From Methanosarcina sp. UBA289 (GTDB taxonomy: Archaea > Halobacteriota > Methanosarcinia > Methanosarcinales > Methanosarcinaceae), in the NCBI GenBank assembly GCA_002496565.1, contig DAKJ01000026.1, forward strand, positions 572-64,571: a DNA stretch of 64,000 nt, written 5' to 3'. The notes beneath the pieces were generated by a model, which worked only from the letters and a program-made list of their open reading frames with translations, had not been told where the DNA came from and made no database searches. The position numbers and the translations under genes were made by a program. Of this stretch, positions 1 through 8,253 are shown one piece after another (the stretch's first letter is position 1; each line of letters opens with the position of its first letter).

Positions 1-1
1 T

Positions 2-34
2 AAAGCAAACTACATAAAAGTGATAAAGATCTGA
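2..34 (+). CDS. C-terminal end of a PKD-domain surface protein (partial, cut by window start)
   Basis: The first bases read in frame as K-A-N-Y-I-K-V-I-K-I followed by TGA. This matches the conserved last strand of the PKD domains in this window, for example the TKANYIKIT/TKTNYIKVT-type endings of the gene at 757-2802. I infer that the window opens in the last codons of another PKD-repeat surface protein, oriented like the next gene. Only eleven codons are visible, so nothing can be said about the rest of the protein. Confidence 0.5.
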   Translation, partial: KANYIKVIKI

Positions 35-756
35 ACGCGCTATGAAAGTAAGTTTTACTGACTAAATAGAAGGTTCATCTAATTGTCTGAAAAGTGAACT
101 ACTCAGAAAACGAACAAAAAAGAGACTATTCAGTTTTGGAATAAAGAATATCAATAGCCATCTTTTATAGCATTCAAGGGATAAATATTATTCAACCAGT
201 TTCCGTTAATCGTTGGCTATTGATTGCTTTTTTTATTTTTGTTTATTAATTAGTAATCACATATCTGTGATGTCAAAATCAAACTCTATCAACTGATTTT
301 GAGTAAGTGAAGTGGTTACAAAAAAATAGAAAGATTACAATGAGAACAGAGGAATAAAAAATAGATATCAGGTTTTTATGCAGGAAAACAGTTGATAAAT
401 ATTTTATTAATCCATCTTAATATTTAGATTCAGTTTCTTTTTACAGATTTCTTCTTACTCCCAAATTCGAGGATACATTGAAATTAACACATATTTTGGG
501 ATTAATTTACTGTTTATTTTAGAAATCAATTTATAGTTGTCAAATAAAAATACAATAATTAAACAAAATAATGCTTAATTGAGGTAGATAGACAGAAATA
601 CTACCTTAAAGTGAAATTAAAAACAAATAATTAGTTAGCATCTACTTTTTAAAAATAAATGGTATAAAATAGGAATGCTTATATTAATTTATATTCGTTT
701 TCTTCAAGTCAAAGTGATTTTTATCTGAAGAATTTTACAATGGATAGATTAATTCT
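35..756. other. AT-rich intergenic region, 722 bp
   Basis: No convincing gene is seen between two PKD-type surface protein genes. The DNA is strongly AT-rich with many short A/T runs. Only very short ORFs occur, such as a 22-codon one at 740-808 that overlaps the next gene in another frame. It probably carries the promoter and leader of the 757-2802 gene, but no single TATA box stands out. Confidence 0.6.
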
Positions 757-2802
757 TTGGATAAGAACAATCCTTGTATCCGTGAATTCAAACGGGCATT
801 CGTTGTAAACAAGTTATTTAGTTACAATAGAAGTCGCCCAAAACTTCTTTTAATTAGCGGAGGAATTAGAATAAAAAAATTAAACCCCTTGTTAGTAGCT
901 TTTTTAATTTTATTATTCATATCCGGCACCGGAGCTGCGGCTGAAATTATAGTTCAGCCAGGAAGTTCAATTCAAAAAGCTGTTAATAGTTCGACTTCAG
1001 GCGATATAATAACTATAAAACCCGGAACCTATATTGAAAATATCAACGTAACTAAAGGTAATCTTACAATCAGGTCCGAGTCTGGAAACCCTGATAACAC
1101 AATAATCAAAGCTAAAAGTTCAGGAGCCAATGTGTTTCTCCTGCAGGGAAGCAATATAAAAATAACTGGGCTCAAGATTATGGGGGCAACCCGATCCGGC
1201 TATTCAGGAATCTGCTTGTCTTCATGCAGTAACTGCATAATAGAGAACAACAAAATTTTGAGCAACTGTTATGGAATCTATGTTCTGCGTTCCAAAGGGG
1301 ACACTCTCTCAAAGAATACGGCTACAAATAATAAAGATTATGGGATTGTGCTTGGGACGGCCACAAGCAATACTCTCTCAGGAAATAAGGCTATTAATAA
1401 CGGTCGTGGGATTCATGTTGGTAGCTCTGACGGCAATACCTTCTCAGGCAATACAATTCAAGGCAGCAGTGTTTATGGGCTTTATGTCTGTCCCAGAAGT
1501 GATAGTAATCAGATTTACAACAATTATTTCAATGACACTAACATGACTATTCGAAACGGAATCGGAAACTACTATTACACCACAAAAACCTCAGGTACCA
1601 ATATTGTAGGCGGCCCGTATATAGGAGGAAACTTCTGGGGAAAACCTGATGGTACCGGATTTTCCAATACTGCAGTAGATAACAATAGAGACGGAATTTC
1701 CGATTCTGCGTATAAAAATATAACAAGTAGCATCTATTCTGACAACCTGCCTCTTGTTAATAAATCCGAGAAAATAAAACCGATTGCTGCGTTTTCGGCA
1801 TTCCCTACATCAGGAAACGCACCTTTGAATGTCACTTTTACTGATAAAAGTACAGGAACCCCTACTGCATGGAAATGGACTTTTGGGGACGGAACAAATT
1901 CAACAATAAAGAATCCAAAGCATAAGTATTCAAAAGCAGGAAATTACACAGTGGCACTTACAGTAAGCAATGCTGCAGGTAGTAATACCACAACAAAAAC
2001 GAACTATATAAAAGTGACAGCAACTACGATAAAACCAGTTGCAAGCTTCACAAGCAATGTAACATCAGGAAAAGTACCAGTAAACGTTGCTTTTACTGAT
2101 AAAAGTACAGGAACCCCTACTGCGTGGAAATGGACTTTTGGAGATGGGACAACTTCAACGGCAAAAAATCCTACACATAAATATTCAAAAGCAGGAAATT
2201 ACACAGTAGCACTTACGGTAAGCAATGCTGCAGGTAGTAATACCATAACAAAAACGAACTATATAAAAGTGTCAGGAACCTCTTCGCAGACCCCTGTTGC
2301 TGCGTTTTCGGCGTCCCCAACTTCTGGAAATACACCCTTGAATGTGACCTTTACTGACAGCAGTACAGGTTCGCCAACAACATGGAGCTGGAATTTTGGA
2401 GACGGGACCAGTGCAACAGTCAAGAACCCTGTACACACTTATTCGACAGCCGGAAGTTACAGTGTAACGCTTAAAGTAGGCAATTCTGCAGGCAATAATA
2501 CGACAACGAAATCCAGTTACATAAAAGTGACAGCAAAAAATACAACGAATGCAACAATACCTGTTGTAAGCTTCTGGGGTTCACGAACTTCTGGAACAGC
2601 TCCTCTTACTATCACTTTTACCGACGCAAGTACAAACACCCCTACTTCCTGGTACTGGAGTTTTGGAGATGGAACCTATTCAACAGTACAGAGACCTAGG
2701 CACACTTATTCAAAAGCCGGAACCTATTCAGTAACACTTAAGGCAAGTAACGCAGCCGGCACCGGTACGAAGACCAGAGCCAATTATATAAAAATAACAT
2801 AA
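757..2802 (+). CDS. Secreted surface protein: parallel beta-helix (NosD/CASH-like) plus four PKD domains
   Basis: Probable cell-surface or S-layer-associated protein. Numbering from the TTG at 757, a signal peptide lies at about residues 39-63: K-K, a hydrophobic core LLVAFLILLFI, then GAAAE. A right-handed beta-helix follows to about 330, with Asn/Ile-rich rungs such as NNKILSNCYGIYV and NTLSGNKAINNGRGI. Four PKD domains sit at roughly 340-423, 425-508, 512-593 and 602-681, each with the W-x-W-x-FGDGT core. Such proteins are common on Methanosarcina envelopes; ligand and role are unknown. PKD1 and PKD2 are nearly identical in DNA. The start is uncertain: the only good ribosome binding site (GGAGG, 859-863) lies 7 nt before an ATA codon at 871, exactly where a normal signal peptide would begin. 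Confidence 0.85.
   Translation: MDKNNPCIREFKRAFVVNKLFSYNRSRPKLLLISGGIRIKKLNPLLVAFLILLFISGTGAAAEIIVQPGSSIQKAVNSSTSGDIITIKPGTYIENINVTKGNLTIRSESGNPDNTIIKAKSSGANVFLLQGSNIKITGLKIMGATRSGYSGICLSSCSNCIIENNKILSNCYGIYVLRSKGDTLSKNTATNNKDYGIVLGTATSNTLSGNKAINNGRGIHVGSSDGNTFSGNTIQGSSVYGLYVCPRSDSNQIYNNYFNDTNMTIRNGIGNYYYTTKTSGTNIVGGPYIGGNFWGKPDGTGFSNTAVDNNRDGISDSAYKNITSSIYSDNLPLVNKSEKIKPIAAFSAFPTSGNAPLNVTFTDKSTGTPTAWKWTFGDGTNSTIKNPKHKYSKAGNYTVALTVSNAAGSNTTTKTNYIKVTATTIKPVASFTSNVTSGKVPVNVAFTDKSTGTPTAWKWTFGDGTTSTAKNPTHKYSKAGNYTVALTVSNAAGSNTITKTNYIKVSGTSSQTPVAAFSASPTSGNTPLNVTFTDSSTGSPTTWSWNFGDGTSATVKNPVHTYSTAGSYSVTLKVGNSAGNNTTTKSSYIKVTAKNTTNATIPVVSFWGSRTSGTAPLTITFTDASTNTPTSWYWSFGDGTYSTVQRPRHTYSKAGTYSVTLKASNAAGTGTKTRANYIKIT
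859..873 (+). promoter_or_regulatory. Strong RBS followed by an in-frame ATA codon
   Basis: GGAGG at 859-863 is followed after 7 nt by ATA at 871-873, in frame with the surface protein. From that codon the protein begins I/M-K-K-L-N-P and runs straight into a hydrophobic signal sequence. The upstream TTG at 757 has no comparable site and would add 38 residues before the signal peptide. This suggests initiation at ATA, or an ATG to ATA change at this start. Confidence 0.5.
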
Positions 2803-2874
2803 GTAAAAGTAACACAAATAAAGTAACATAAGTGAAAGTAGCATAAGTAAAAGTAACATAAGTGAAAGTTTCAT
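2801..2874 (+). repeat. Five tandem copies of a ~15-bp unit after the surface protein stop codon
   Basis: Units of the form AAGTRAAAGTARCAT occur at 2801-2815, 2816-2829 (14 bp), 2830-2844, 2845-2859 and 2860-2874. The first unit overlaps the stop codon. It resembles the DNA that encodes the I-K-V-T endings of PKD domains, so the array may have grown from the end of the gene. Confidence 0.8.
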
Positions 2875-3056
2875 AAAGCCAGGTGTAAAAACCTGTTAAT
2901 AAACAATTTAGTGCCTGAAGTTCAAATATGAACGACAGGCGACTCTTCTTTTTATTAAATGACAACACTGGATAACGAAATCGGTTTCCAAATACGTTTA
3001 ATATATCAATCAGTTTTCCTAAAAAGTTTAAATTTTAGTATTTATCTCGAAGGATC

Positions 3057-5396
3057 TCAAAGCTTTTCAGCGAGGTTCCCGAAATCCACACGACTTGAAG
3101 CCTGGGAACTTGAAGTCTGGGATTCCGACTCATTTTTTGCGAGATTACTCGGCGTGAAGTGTGCAAAAAATTCTTCCACTACACTTCCTACATCCCTTGG
3201 TGCAATGTCAATGAACTCTCTCTTTTCTTCAGGCGGGAAATAATCAAAAACCGAAAATTTGCCGAGTTTACGCATCTGGGAGCCCTGGTAGCGAGAATCA
3301 AGGAGTATCCTTACTCCATAGTCGTGGGGAGAACGTACTACCCTTCCCATTGCCTGTCTTACCTTCCTGATTGTCGGCACCTGAACTGCAAACTCCCAAC
3401 CTTCCCCGCAACCGAAAACCGCATCATAGGCAGATTCGACAGCTTTAATTCGATCATTCAGGGCAGGATATCCGACTCCAACTACAATTACTGTCCTGCC
3501 CCGGGAATCTCTGAAATCAACGCCTTCACTTAGCGTTCCCCAGAGATAGGTTATAAGTAAGGCTTTTCCTCCCTGCTCTCCTATTTTGAAAAACTCTCTC
3601 CGGATTTCCTGGGCTGAAACTCCGGTTTCATCAAGGAAAATAGGAATGGAAAGTTCAGGCTCAAGGAGTTTGGTATAGCGGAGCGCTTCAGCATAGCTCT
3701 GGAAGTAAATAATCACGTTCCCGGGTGATGCGACAGTAGCTGCAAGCAGGGCCTCTTTTAAGCTCTCAAGCGTGTCCGGACTGTCCCGGTTTTTTGCAAA
3801 AAGGGGAGGGATTGAAACCGCAAGGGTAAGCCTTCTTTCCCTGGGAAATGTCGTGCCGTAGGAAATCTCTTCCACTTCTCTTGAGATACCAAGTGTGGCT
3901 TTTATCATTTCAAAAGGCCGGAGTGTAGCCGACATAAGCACTGCCGAGTAAACGGAATCAAGCAAAGGCTGGGTCACGTTTTTAGGAATGCAGGTGAAAA
4001 GTTCAATCCTGCCGGTGACCCTATCGCTTTTGAAATCCCTGCGCACGTTCAGGACCGGATAGTAATTTTGTCTGTTGGAAAGTACAAGGTAAGAGGATAA
4101 AAAGTCGGCAACATAACGGATCTGGGAACGTTTCGGAACCGCAAGCAGGCCTTTTTTGTAATTATCCGCATAAATTTCTTCCAGCCTTCCTCCGAATTCA
4201 CCAATTTCCCTCAGTCGGGTCAGTACCTTTTCTTCATCTTCAAAGCCCTCCTTTATCGCTTCTCGCAAAAAGCGAGCTTTCAGGATGTCAAGACGCTCAT
4301 AAGGATCACTGATCTGAATGTCCTGCCAGTTCTTTCCAAGCCTGTTCCTTTCTCCGAATTTCAACTTTGAGTCATATGTATCCCTAAGAGCGGTCAGAAG
4401 GCAGGTAAATAGCCTTTTAGCATATAGTCGGGATGCATAGTCCTGGTCTAGAGGAATACCGCCTCCTAAGCCAGTTCCTTTCCCAAACATAAAGGAATTG
4501 TCAGGTTCGGGAGTTTCCCCTACTTCCGAGAGGGCTTTTTCAATAGTCAGTTCCGAGAGCATTATTGAAGAATGCGAACGGGCAGACGCCTCAATATTAT
4601 GTGCCTCGTCAAAAATCAGGATAATATCTTCAGGGTCGCGTTCGAGCCACTTAAGCAGCATCATGAAAATTTCGGCACTGAGGACATGATGAAAATTGCA
4701 AATCAGGAGTTCAGCGTTTTTAAGTTCTTTTTTAAGCAGTTCATACCCGCACATATCCCGGTCTTCGGCATATTCCAGAATTTCTTCCGGGCTCCTTACA
4801 TCGGAAAAAAGCCAGGTGGAAAATTCGTTACCTTCAAATTTCAAGACTTCATAGAGCTCCGGGCAGGAATTGCTCCTCAAAGCCCGAGATTTTTTCTTAG
4901 TTTCTTCGAGTTCTTTTTCAAGCTCCGTTCTCAGAGCGTAAAGGGCAGGGTCTTTTGTCCGCTTGTATTTCTCATAGGCATCTTTGAGCTCTTTTTCTTT
5001 TGAAGATACTTCTCGTTCAAGGTCAAGGAGATCATAGGTATTTTCTCCTTTAAGCCTGCATTCCTCATAATCGAGATTTTCAGGGCACATCGAAGTCTTG
5101 CCCTTAAAAACGATTGTTTTTATGTCGTTGCCCTGGGAAATCTCTCTTGCTTCATTTATAAACTGAACCATCTGCTGATGGACATTGGTGACTATAATAA
5201 TGACCTTGTTGAGCTTTTTTCCTACACTCAATGCAGGAGCAAGTGCACTCAAAGTCTTGCCTGTCCCACAAGCCCCCTCAAAAAGCACTATTTTTTCGTT
5301 CAGGAGAGCTGAATGGATTTTCTCCATGGCTTCTGCCTGGTTAGGGTAACAACTCTGTTTCGTAAAATACCGCATATATCCGTTCTTTTGAGTCAT
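3057..5396 (-). CDS. XPD/DinG-type Fe-S superfamily 2 DNA helicase
   Basis: ATP-dependent 5'-3' DNA helicase of the DEAD_2/Rad3-XPD family, presumably in DNA repair or recombination. The N-terminal Walker A motif is GACGTGKT. Four cysteines in the contexts MCPENL, EECRLKG, NSCPEL and DMCGYE fit the XPD iron-sulfur domain, with a long charged coiled-coil stretch (KEKELKDAYEKYK, ELEKELEETKKKS) between them. The DEAH box is in LIFDEAHNIEA, and motif VI is QAMGRVVRSPHD near the C-terminus. About 780 residues is larger than minimal archaeal XPD (~550-650). I prefer the ATG at 5396 (AGGT about 9 nt upstream) over the TTG at 5420. It is transcribed alone, convergent with the surface protein gene. 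Confidence 0.85.
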   Translation of the reverse strand: MTQKNGYMRYFTKQSCYPNQAEAMEKIHSALLNEKIVLFEGACGTGKTLSALAPALSVGKKLNKVIIIVTNVHQQMVQFINEAREISQGNDIKTIVFKGKTSMCPENLDYEECRLKGENTYDLLDLEREVSSKEKELKDAYEKYKRTKDPALYALRTELEKELEETKKKSRALRSNSCPELYEVLKFEGNEFSTWLFSDVRSPEEILEYAEDRDMCGYELLKKELKNAELLICNFHHVLSAEIFMMLLKWLERDPEDIILIFDEAHNIEASARSHSSIMLSELTIEKALSEVGETPEPDNSFMFGKGTGLGGGIPLDQDYASRLYAKRLFTCLLTALRDTYDSKLKFGERNRLGKNWQDIQISDPYERLDILKARFLREAIKEGFEDEEKVLTRLREIGEFGGRLEEIYADNYKKGLLAVPKRSQIRYVADFLSSYLVLSNRQNYYPVLNVRRDFKSDRVTGRIELFTCIPKNVTQPLLDSVYSAVLMSATLRPFEMIKATLGISREVEEISYGTTFPRERRLTLAVSIPPLFAKNRDSPDTLESLKEALLAATVASPGNVIIYFQSYAEALRYTKLLEPELSIPIFLDETGVSAQEIRREFFKIGEQGGKALLITYLWGTLSEGVDFRDSRGRTVIVVGVGYPALNDRIKAVESAYDAVFGCGEGWEFAVQVPTIRKVRQAMGRVVRSPHDYGVRILLDSRYQGSQMRKLGKFSVFDYFPPEEKREFIDIAPRDVGSVVEEFFAHFTPSNLAKNESESQTSSSQASSRVDFGNLAEKL

Positions 5397-5759
5397 ACGT
5401 TTAACCTGGGATCTCTCCAATTTCTGATGTTCTCAGTAATTTCTTACCTGCCGATAATTAATAAATTGGACTTTCAAAAGTTTCAATGTTTCTGAAAATG
5501 TTGAAAAAGGAATATTAGTTCCGATTTTTAATTTGCTCAGTGCCAGCATATTATAGTGATTTAGAAATTTCTAATGCCCTTTTAGATATTCTTAATGCCT
5601 TAGGATCTTCCTTAATGTTTTAGATCTTCTGGATAAAAGTAAATTCAACACAAAGTTAAATACAGTAAGAGGATTTACTTTTACTTGTTGCGTGGGCGTT
5701 GTCTGTGTCTTTATATTGGCTTATCCTCGATGTCACGATCTATTTTTTCTGCCAGGCGA
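5397..5759. other. Intergenic region, ~360 bp
   Basis: Lies between the helicase start and the stop codon of the HxlR regulator, both on the minus strand. It is AT-rich and contains variations on AATGCC/TTTTAGAT-type short repeats (about 5570-5630). It presumably carries the helicase promoter and the regulator's 3' end. I see no gene in it. Confidence 0.5.
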
Positions 5760-6110
5760 TTACTGCTTATCCAGTAAGCATTCTCTTCCGAGATACTCAT
5801 TTCCCCATTTGGAGAGAGCATCCAGAACCGGAAGAACGGTCTTTCCGAATTCAGTCAGTGAGTATTCAACTTTAGGAGGGATTTCAGGATAAACTTCCCT
5901 GAGAATAAGTCCATCTTCTTCGAGTTCTCTGAGCTGTTTCGTAAGCATTTTGGGTGAAATACCCTGCATGCTTTGCTGGAGTCCTGAAAAACGCAGTTTT
6001 TCTGTCCTCAACTGCCAGAGAATAATAGGCTTCCATTTGCCTCCAATTACCTCCAGGGTTGCTTCCACAGGACACTGGCAATGTTTGTTATTCCGTACCT
6101 CACTTACCAT
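5760..6110 (-). CDS. HxlR-family winged-helix transcriptional regulator
   Basis: Small (116 aa) DNA-binding regulator of the HxlR/MarR-like winged-helix class. Diagnostic features are the start NKHCQCPVEATLEVIGGKWKPIILWQL, the helix-turn-helix segment FSGLQQSMQGISPKMLTKQLRELEEDGLI and the wing VEYSLTEFGKTVLPVL. Two cysteines (C11, C13) lie where thiol-based redox or aldehyde sensing occurs in some family members. It is divergently transcribed from an iron-sulfur flavoprotein gene. By analogy with HxlR/YodB/HypR arrangements I infer that it controls itself and that redox gene. The inducer is unknown. Confidence 0.9.
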   Translation of the reverse strand: MVSEVRNNKHCQCPVEATLEVIGGKWKPIILWQLRTEKLRFSGLQQSMQGISPKMLTKQLRELEEDGLILREVYPEIPPKVEYSLTEFGKTVLPVLDALSKWGNEYLGRECLLDKQ

Positions 6111-6119
6111 ATGCTCACA

Positions 6120-6178
6120 TAGTATCCATTTTGTTAGTTAGTATCCGGATTGCGTGTATAGTATATAAGTATAGTTAC
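6120..6178. promoter_or_regulatory. hxlR promoter with direct repeats, candidate operator
   Basis: Direct repeats TAGTATCC occur at 6120-6127 and 6139-6146, 19 bp apart, close to two DNA turns. On the minus strand a TATA-like stretch (CTTATATAC, about 6162-6170) would place the regulator's transcription start near the second repeat. This fits autoregulation by the HxlR protein, but it is inferred from position only. Confidence 0.4.
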
Positions 6179-6365
6179 TGCAAATCAGATATCAATAAAT
6201 ACGTTTTCTTAAAGAAAGAAAAATCTGGCATAAATTAAAAAACTGATACGGTATAGATTCAAAGAAACGAAACTAAGGTTAGTACCTGGATTAAGGTTAG
6301 AACTAAATTCAGGTTAGGCCCAGATTGAGTTCAGACCGAGTTTAAAGAACAAGAGGATGAATAGA

Positions 6366-6923
6366 ATGAAAGTTATAGGTATTGTAGGAAGCCCCCGAAA
6401 GAACGGAAATACGAATATTCTTGTCCAGCAGGTCCTGGAAGGCGCAGCAGAAGCAGGTGCCGAAACCCGGGCATTTATTCTCAACGAGATGAACTACAAA
6501 GGCTGCCAGGGCTGCGAATACTGCAAGAGCCATGACAAATGCAACCTTGAAGACGACCTTACGGAAGTATTCGATGAGCTTGCGTCAGCAGATGGAATTG
6601 TTTTAGGTTCTCCTATTTACTTTGGCCAGTTTACAGGCCAGATGAGGCTTTTCCTTGACCGCTGCTACTCCCTTATAAATGCAGATTTCTCTCCCCGTCT
6701 TCCTGCAGGAAAAAAAGCCGTGGTTATAGAAACTCAGGGAGATCTTAATCCTGAAACTTTTAAAAATGTATGTGAGGAATTCGCAGGGCAGATATCCGGC
6801 GTCATGCATGCAGAAGTAAAGGATATCCTTGTAGGAGTTGGCTATCACTTACCGGGAGAGGTTAAGGATAATATAGAGCTTATGGAAAAAGCGAAAAATG
6901 CGGGCCTTAACCTCTTCAAATAA
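6366..6923 (+). CDS. Iron-sulfur flavoprotein (Isf family, NADPH-dependent FMN reductase fold)
   Basis: Flavodoxin-like FMN protein with the compact cysteine motif of methanogen Isf: C47-x2-C50-x2-C53-x5-C59 (from KGCQGCEYCKSHDKC), which binds a [4Fe-4S] cluster in the characterised M. thermophila protein. The FMN phosphate loop is GSPRKNGNT near the start, and the second flavin segment is GSPIYFGQFTGQM. Isf proteins take electrons from ferredoxin and reduce O2, H2O2 or other acceptors. The in-frame ATG at 6357 abuts the GAGG at 6353-6356, so the ATG at 6366 (9 nt spacing, 185 aa) is the likelier start. It is divergent from the HxlR regulator and part of a redox gene group. Confidence 0.9.
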   Translation: MKVIGIVGSPRKNGNTNILVQQVLEGAAEAGAETRAFILNEMNYKGCQGCEYCKSHDKCNLEDDLTEVFDELASADGIVLGSPIYFGQFTGQMRLFLDRCYSLINADFSPRLPAGKKAVVIETQGDLNPETFKNVCEEFAGQISGVMHAEVKDILVGVGYHLPGEVKDNIELMEKAKNAGLNLFK

Positions 6924-7140
6924 AGAGATATAAAAGAAAACAAAACCGGAAAAAAAACGAAGCAGAAAAGAAAAATAAAACAAAACCTAGGAATAAACCA
7001 AATAGTGAAAGGAAAATAAAAAAAGAAATAAAAACAAAATGGGATATGAAACAAAAAACGGGAAATAGGATAGGGCGGGAGAAAACTGAAGTGAGACTTT
7101 CTCGCCCAGATATTTCAGAATGAATAGAAGGGGTCTCGAC

Positions 7141-7665
7141 ATGGAAACTCTTGAAGCAATACACACTCGCCGAAGCATTAGAAAATATACTGACAGACCA
7201 GTTCCGAGGGAGCTTGTTACTGAACTACTCAGAGCTGCAATGAGTGCTCCGTCTGCGGTCAATGCCCAGCCCTGGTTTTTCATTGTTGTTGATGACAGGA
7301 AGCTACTTGACGAAGTTCCCACGTTCAGCCCCTATGCAGGAATGTGCAGAGAAGCTCCTCTTGCAATTCTTGTCTGTGGAGATACAACGCTTGAAAAAGC
7401 TCCCGGATACTGGGTTCAGGACTGCTCGGCAGCTACTCAGAACCTTCTACTTGCAGCTCACGATGCCGGACTTGGGGCAGTCTGGACCGGGATTTATCCG
7501 AGGGGGGACCGGGTTGAAGGTTTTCGGAAAGCCTTTGGACTGCCTGAACATGTAATTCCTCTGGCCTTTGTACCAGTTGGTTATCCTGACCAGAAACCAG
7601 GCCCTCAGGAGAGGTTTGATAAAGCGAAAATTTACCACAACATGTACGGCCAGAGAAGAGAATGA
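7141..7665 (+). CDS. Nitroreductase family FMN protein
   Basis: About 174 aa, typical for a single-domain nitroreductase. The N-terminus ETLEAIHTRRSIRKYTDRPV contains the R-R-S-x-R-x-Y/F FMN-phosphate motif. AAMSAPSAVNAQPWFFIVV is the flavin contact region, LGAVWTGIYP is the conserved Gly-rich strand, and the C-terminal signature is PLAFVPVGYPDQKPGP. These enzymes reduce quinones, nitro compounds or flavins with NAD(P)H. The ATG at 7141 follows a GAAGGGGT site at 7127-7134, so it is preferred over the ATG at 7120. It lies between two iron-sulfur flavoproteins. The substrate is unknown. Confidence 0.9.
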   Translation: METLEAIHTRRSIRKYTDRPVPRELVTELLRAAMSAPSAVNAQPWFFIVVDDRKLLDEVPTFSPYAGMCREAPLAILVCGDTTLEKAPGYWVQDCSAATQNLLLAAHDAGLGAVWTGIYPRGDRVEGFRKAFGLPEHVIPLAFVPVGYPDQKPGPQERFDKAKIYHNMYGQRRE

Positions 7666-7736
7666 AACCACAGCAAAGAAAAATAGATAAAGTGTGGAGT
7701 TCAGAAATATAATTTTTGCTAAGAGCTGGTGATTAA

Positions 7737-8027
7737 TTGACATTACGAGTAGTTGCAAAAAATTATGTCAAGCCTGAAAAGGTTCAGGAATTCCTGGGAC
7801 TGTGCAAAAGCCTTGTTGAATTATCATTAAAGGATGAAGGCTGCATAGATTATGGGCTTTATCAGGAGTTGGAGAATTCAGGGACTCTGACATTCTTAGA
7901 AGAGTGGAAAGATGAAAAAAGCCTGGATCAACATTTAAACTCCAATCATTTTAAAGAAATATTTCCTTTGCTTTCAGAGTATCTTGAAAAAGAGACTGAA
8001 ATCAATGTGTACAGGAAAACACTTTGA
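7737..8027 (+). CDS. Antibiotic biosynthesis monooxygenase (ABM/YgiN-like) domain protein
   Basis: A 96-aa dimeric alpha-beta barrel protein of the ABM family. The pattern is V-V-A-K-N-Y-V-K-P-E-K at the start, GCIDYGLYQ in the middle and FLEEWKDEKSLDQHLNSNHF, the conserved W-x-x-x-x-x-L-x-x-H segment. Family members act on quinones or degrade small aromatics without a cofactor, often beside flavin reductases. The start codon is TTG at 7737 with GGTGAT just upstream. It follows the nitroreductase by 71 bp on the same strand, which suggests a shared role in quinone or oxidative stress, though the exact substrate is not evident. Confidence 0.85.
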   Translation: MTLRVVAKNYVKPEKVQEFLGLCKSLVELSLKDEGCIDYGLYQELENSGTLTFLEEWKDEKSLDQHLNSNHFKEIFPLLSEYLEKETEINVYRKTL

Positions 8028-8039
8028 TTTGTCTGTCTG

Positions 8040-8160
8040 CGGCTTATATAGCTGCAATGAGCCTAACTATGATTTGTCTAGCTACGATTTATCTAATTGA
8101 AATTTATTCAGGAATAATTTGTTCAGATGTGACTTATCCTGGGGTATTTTATCTATTTCA
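8040..8160 (+). repeat. Degenerate short tandem repeats
   Basis: The intergenic stretch carries several imperfect copies of a unit like TRYGATTTRTCTA, alternating with related sequence (ATGATTTGTCTAGC, ACGATTTATCTAAT, TGTGACTTATCC). It is non-coding and AT-rich. I see no gene or clear promoter in it apart from what must drive the gene at 8254. Confidence 0.45.
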
Positions 8161-8253
8161 TTTTTAAAATCCTATTCTCGAACACTTTTTGGAAAAGCAG
8201 TATAAAATTCGGTGCAATAGAGAAAAAAGATCATCCACTGGGGGAATAAAGAA

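Noticed and set aside
740..808. 22-codon ORF overlapping the surface protein start in another frame
   Set aside because: It has no ribosome binding site, and overlap with a longer gene explains it better as chance.
6845..7322. Phe/Leu-rich minus-strand ORFs
   Set aside because: They are complements of the A-rich spacer (6924-7119) and of the nitroreductase gene. The Phe runs come from the poly-A tracts and there is no start signal.
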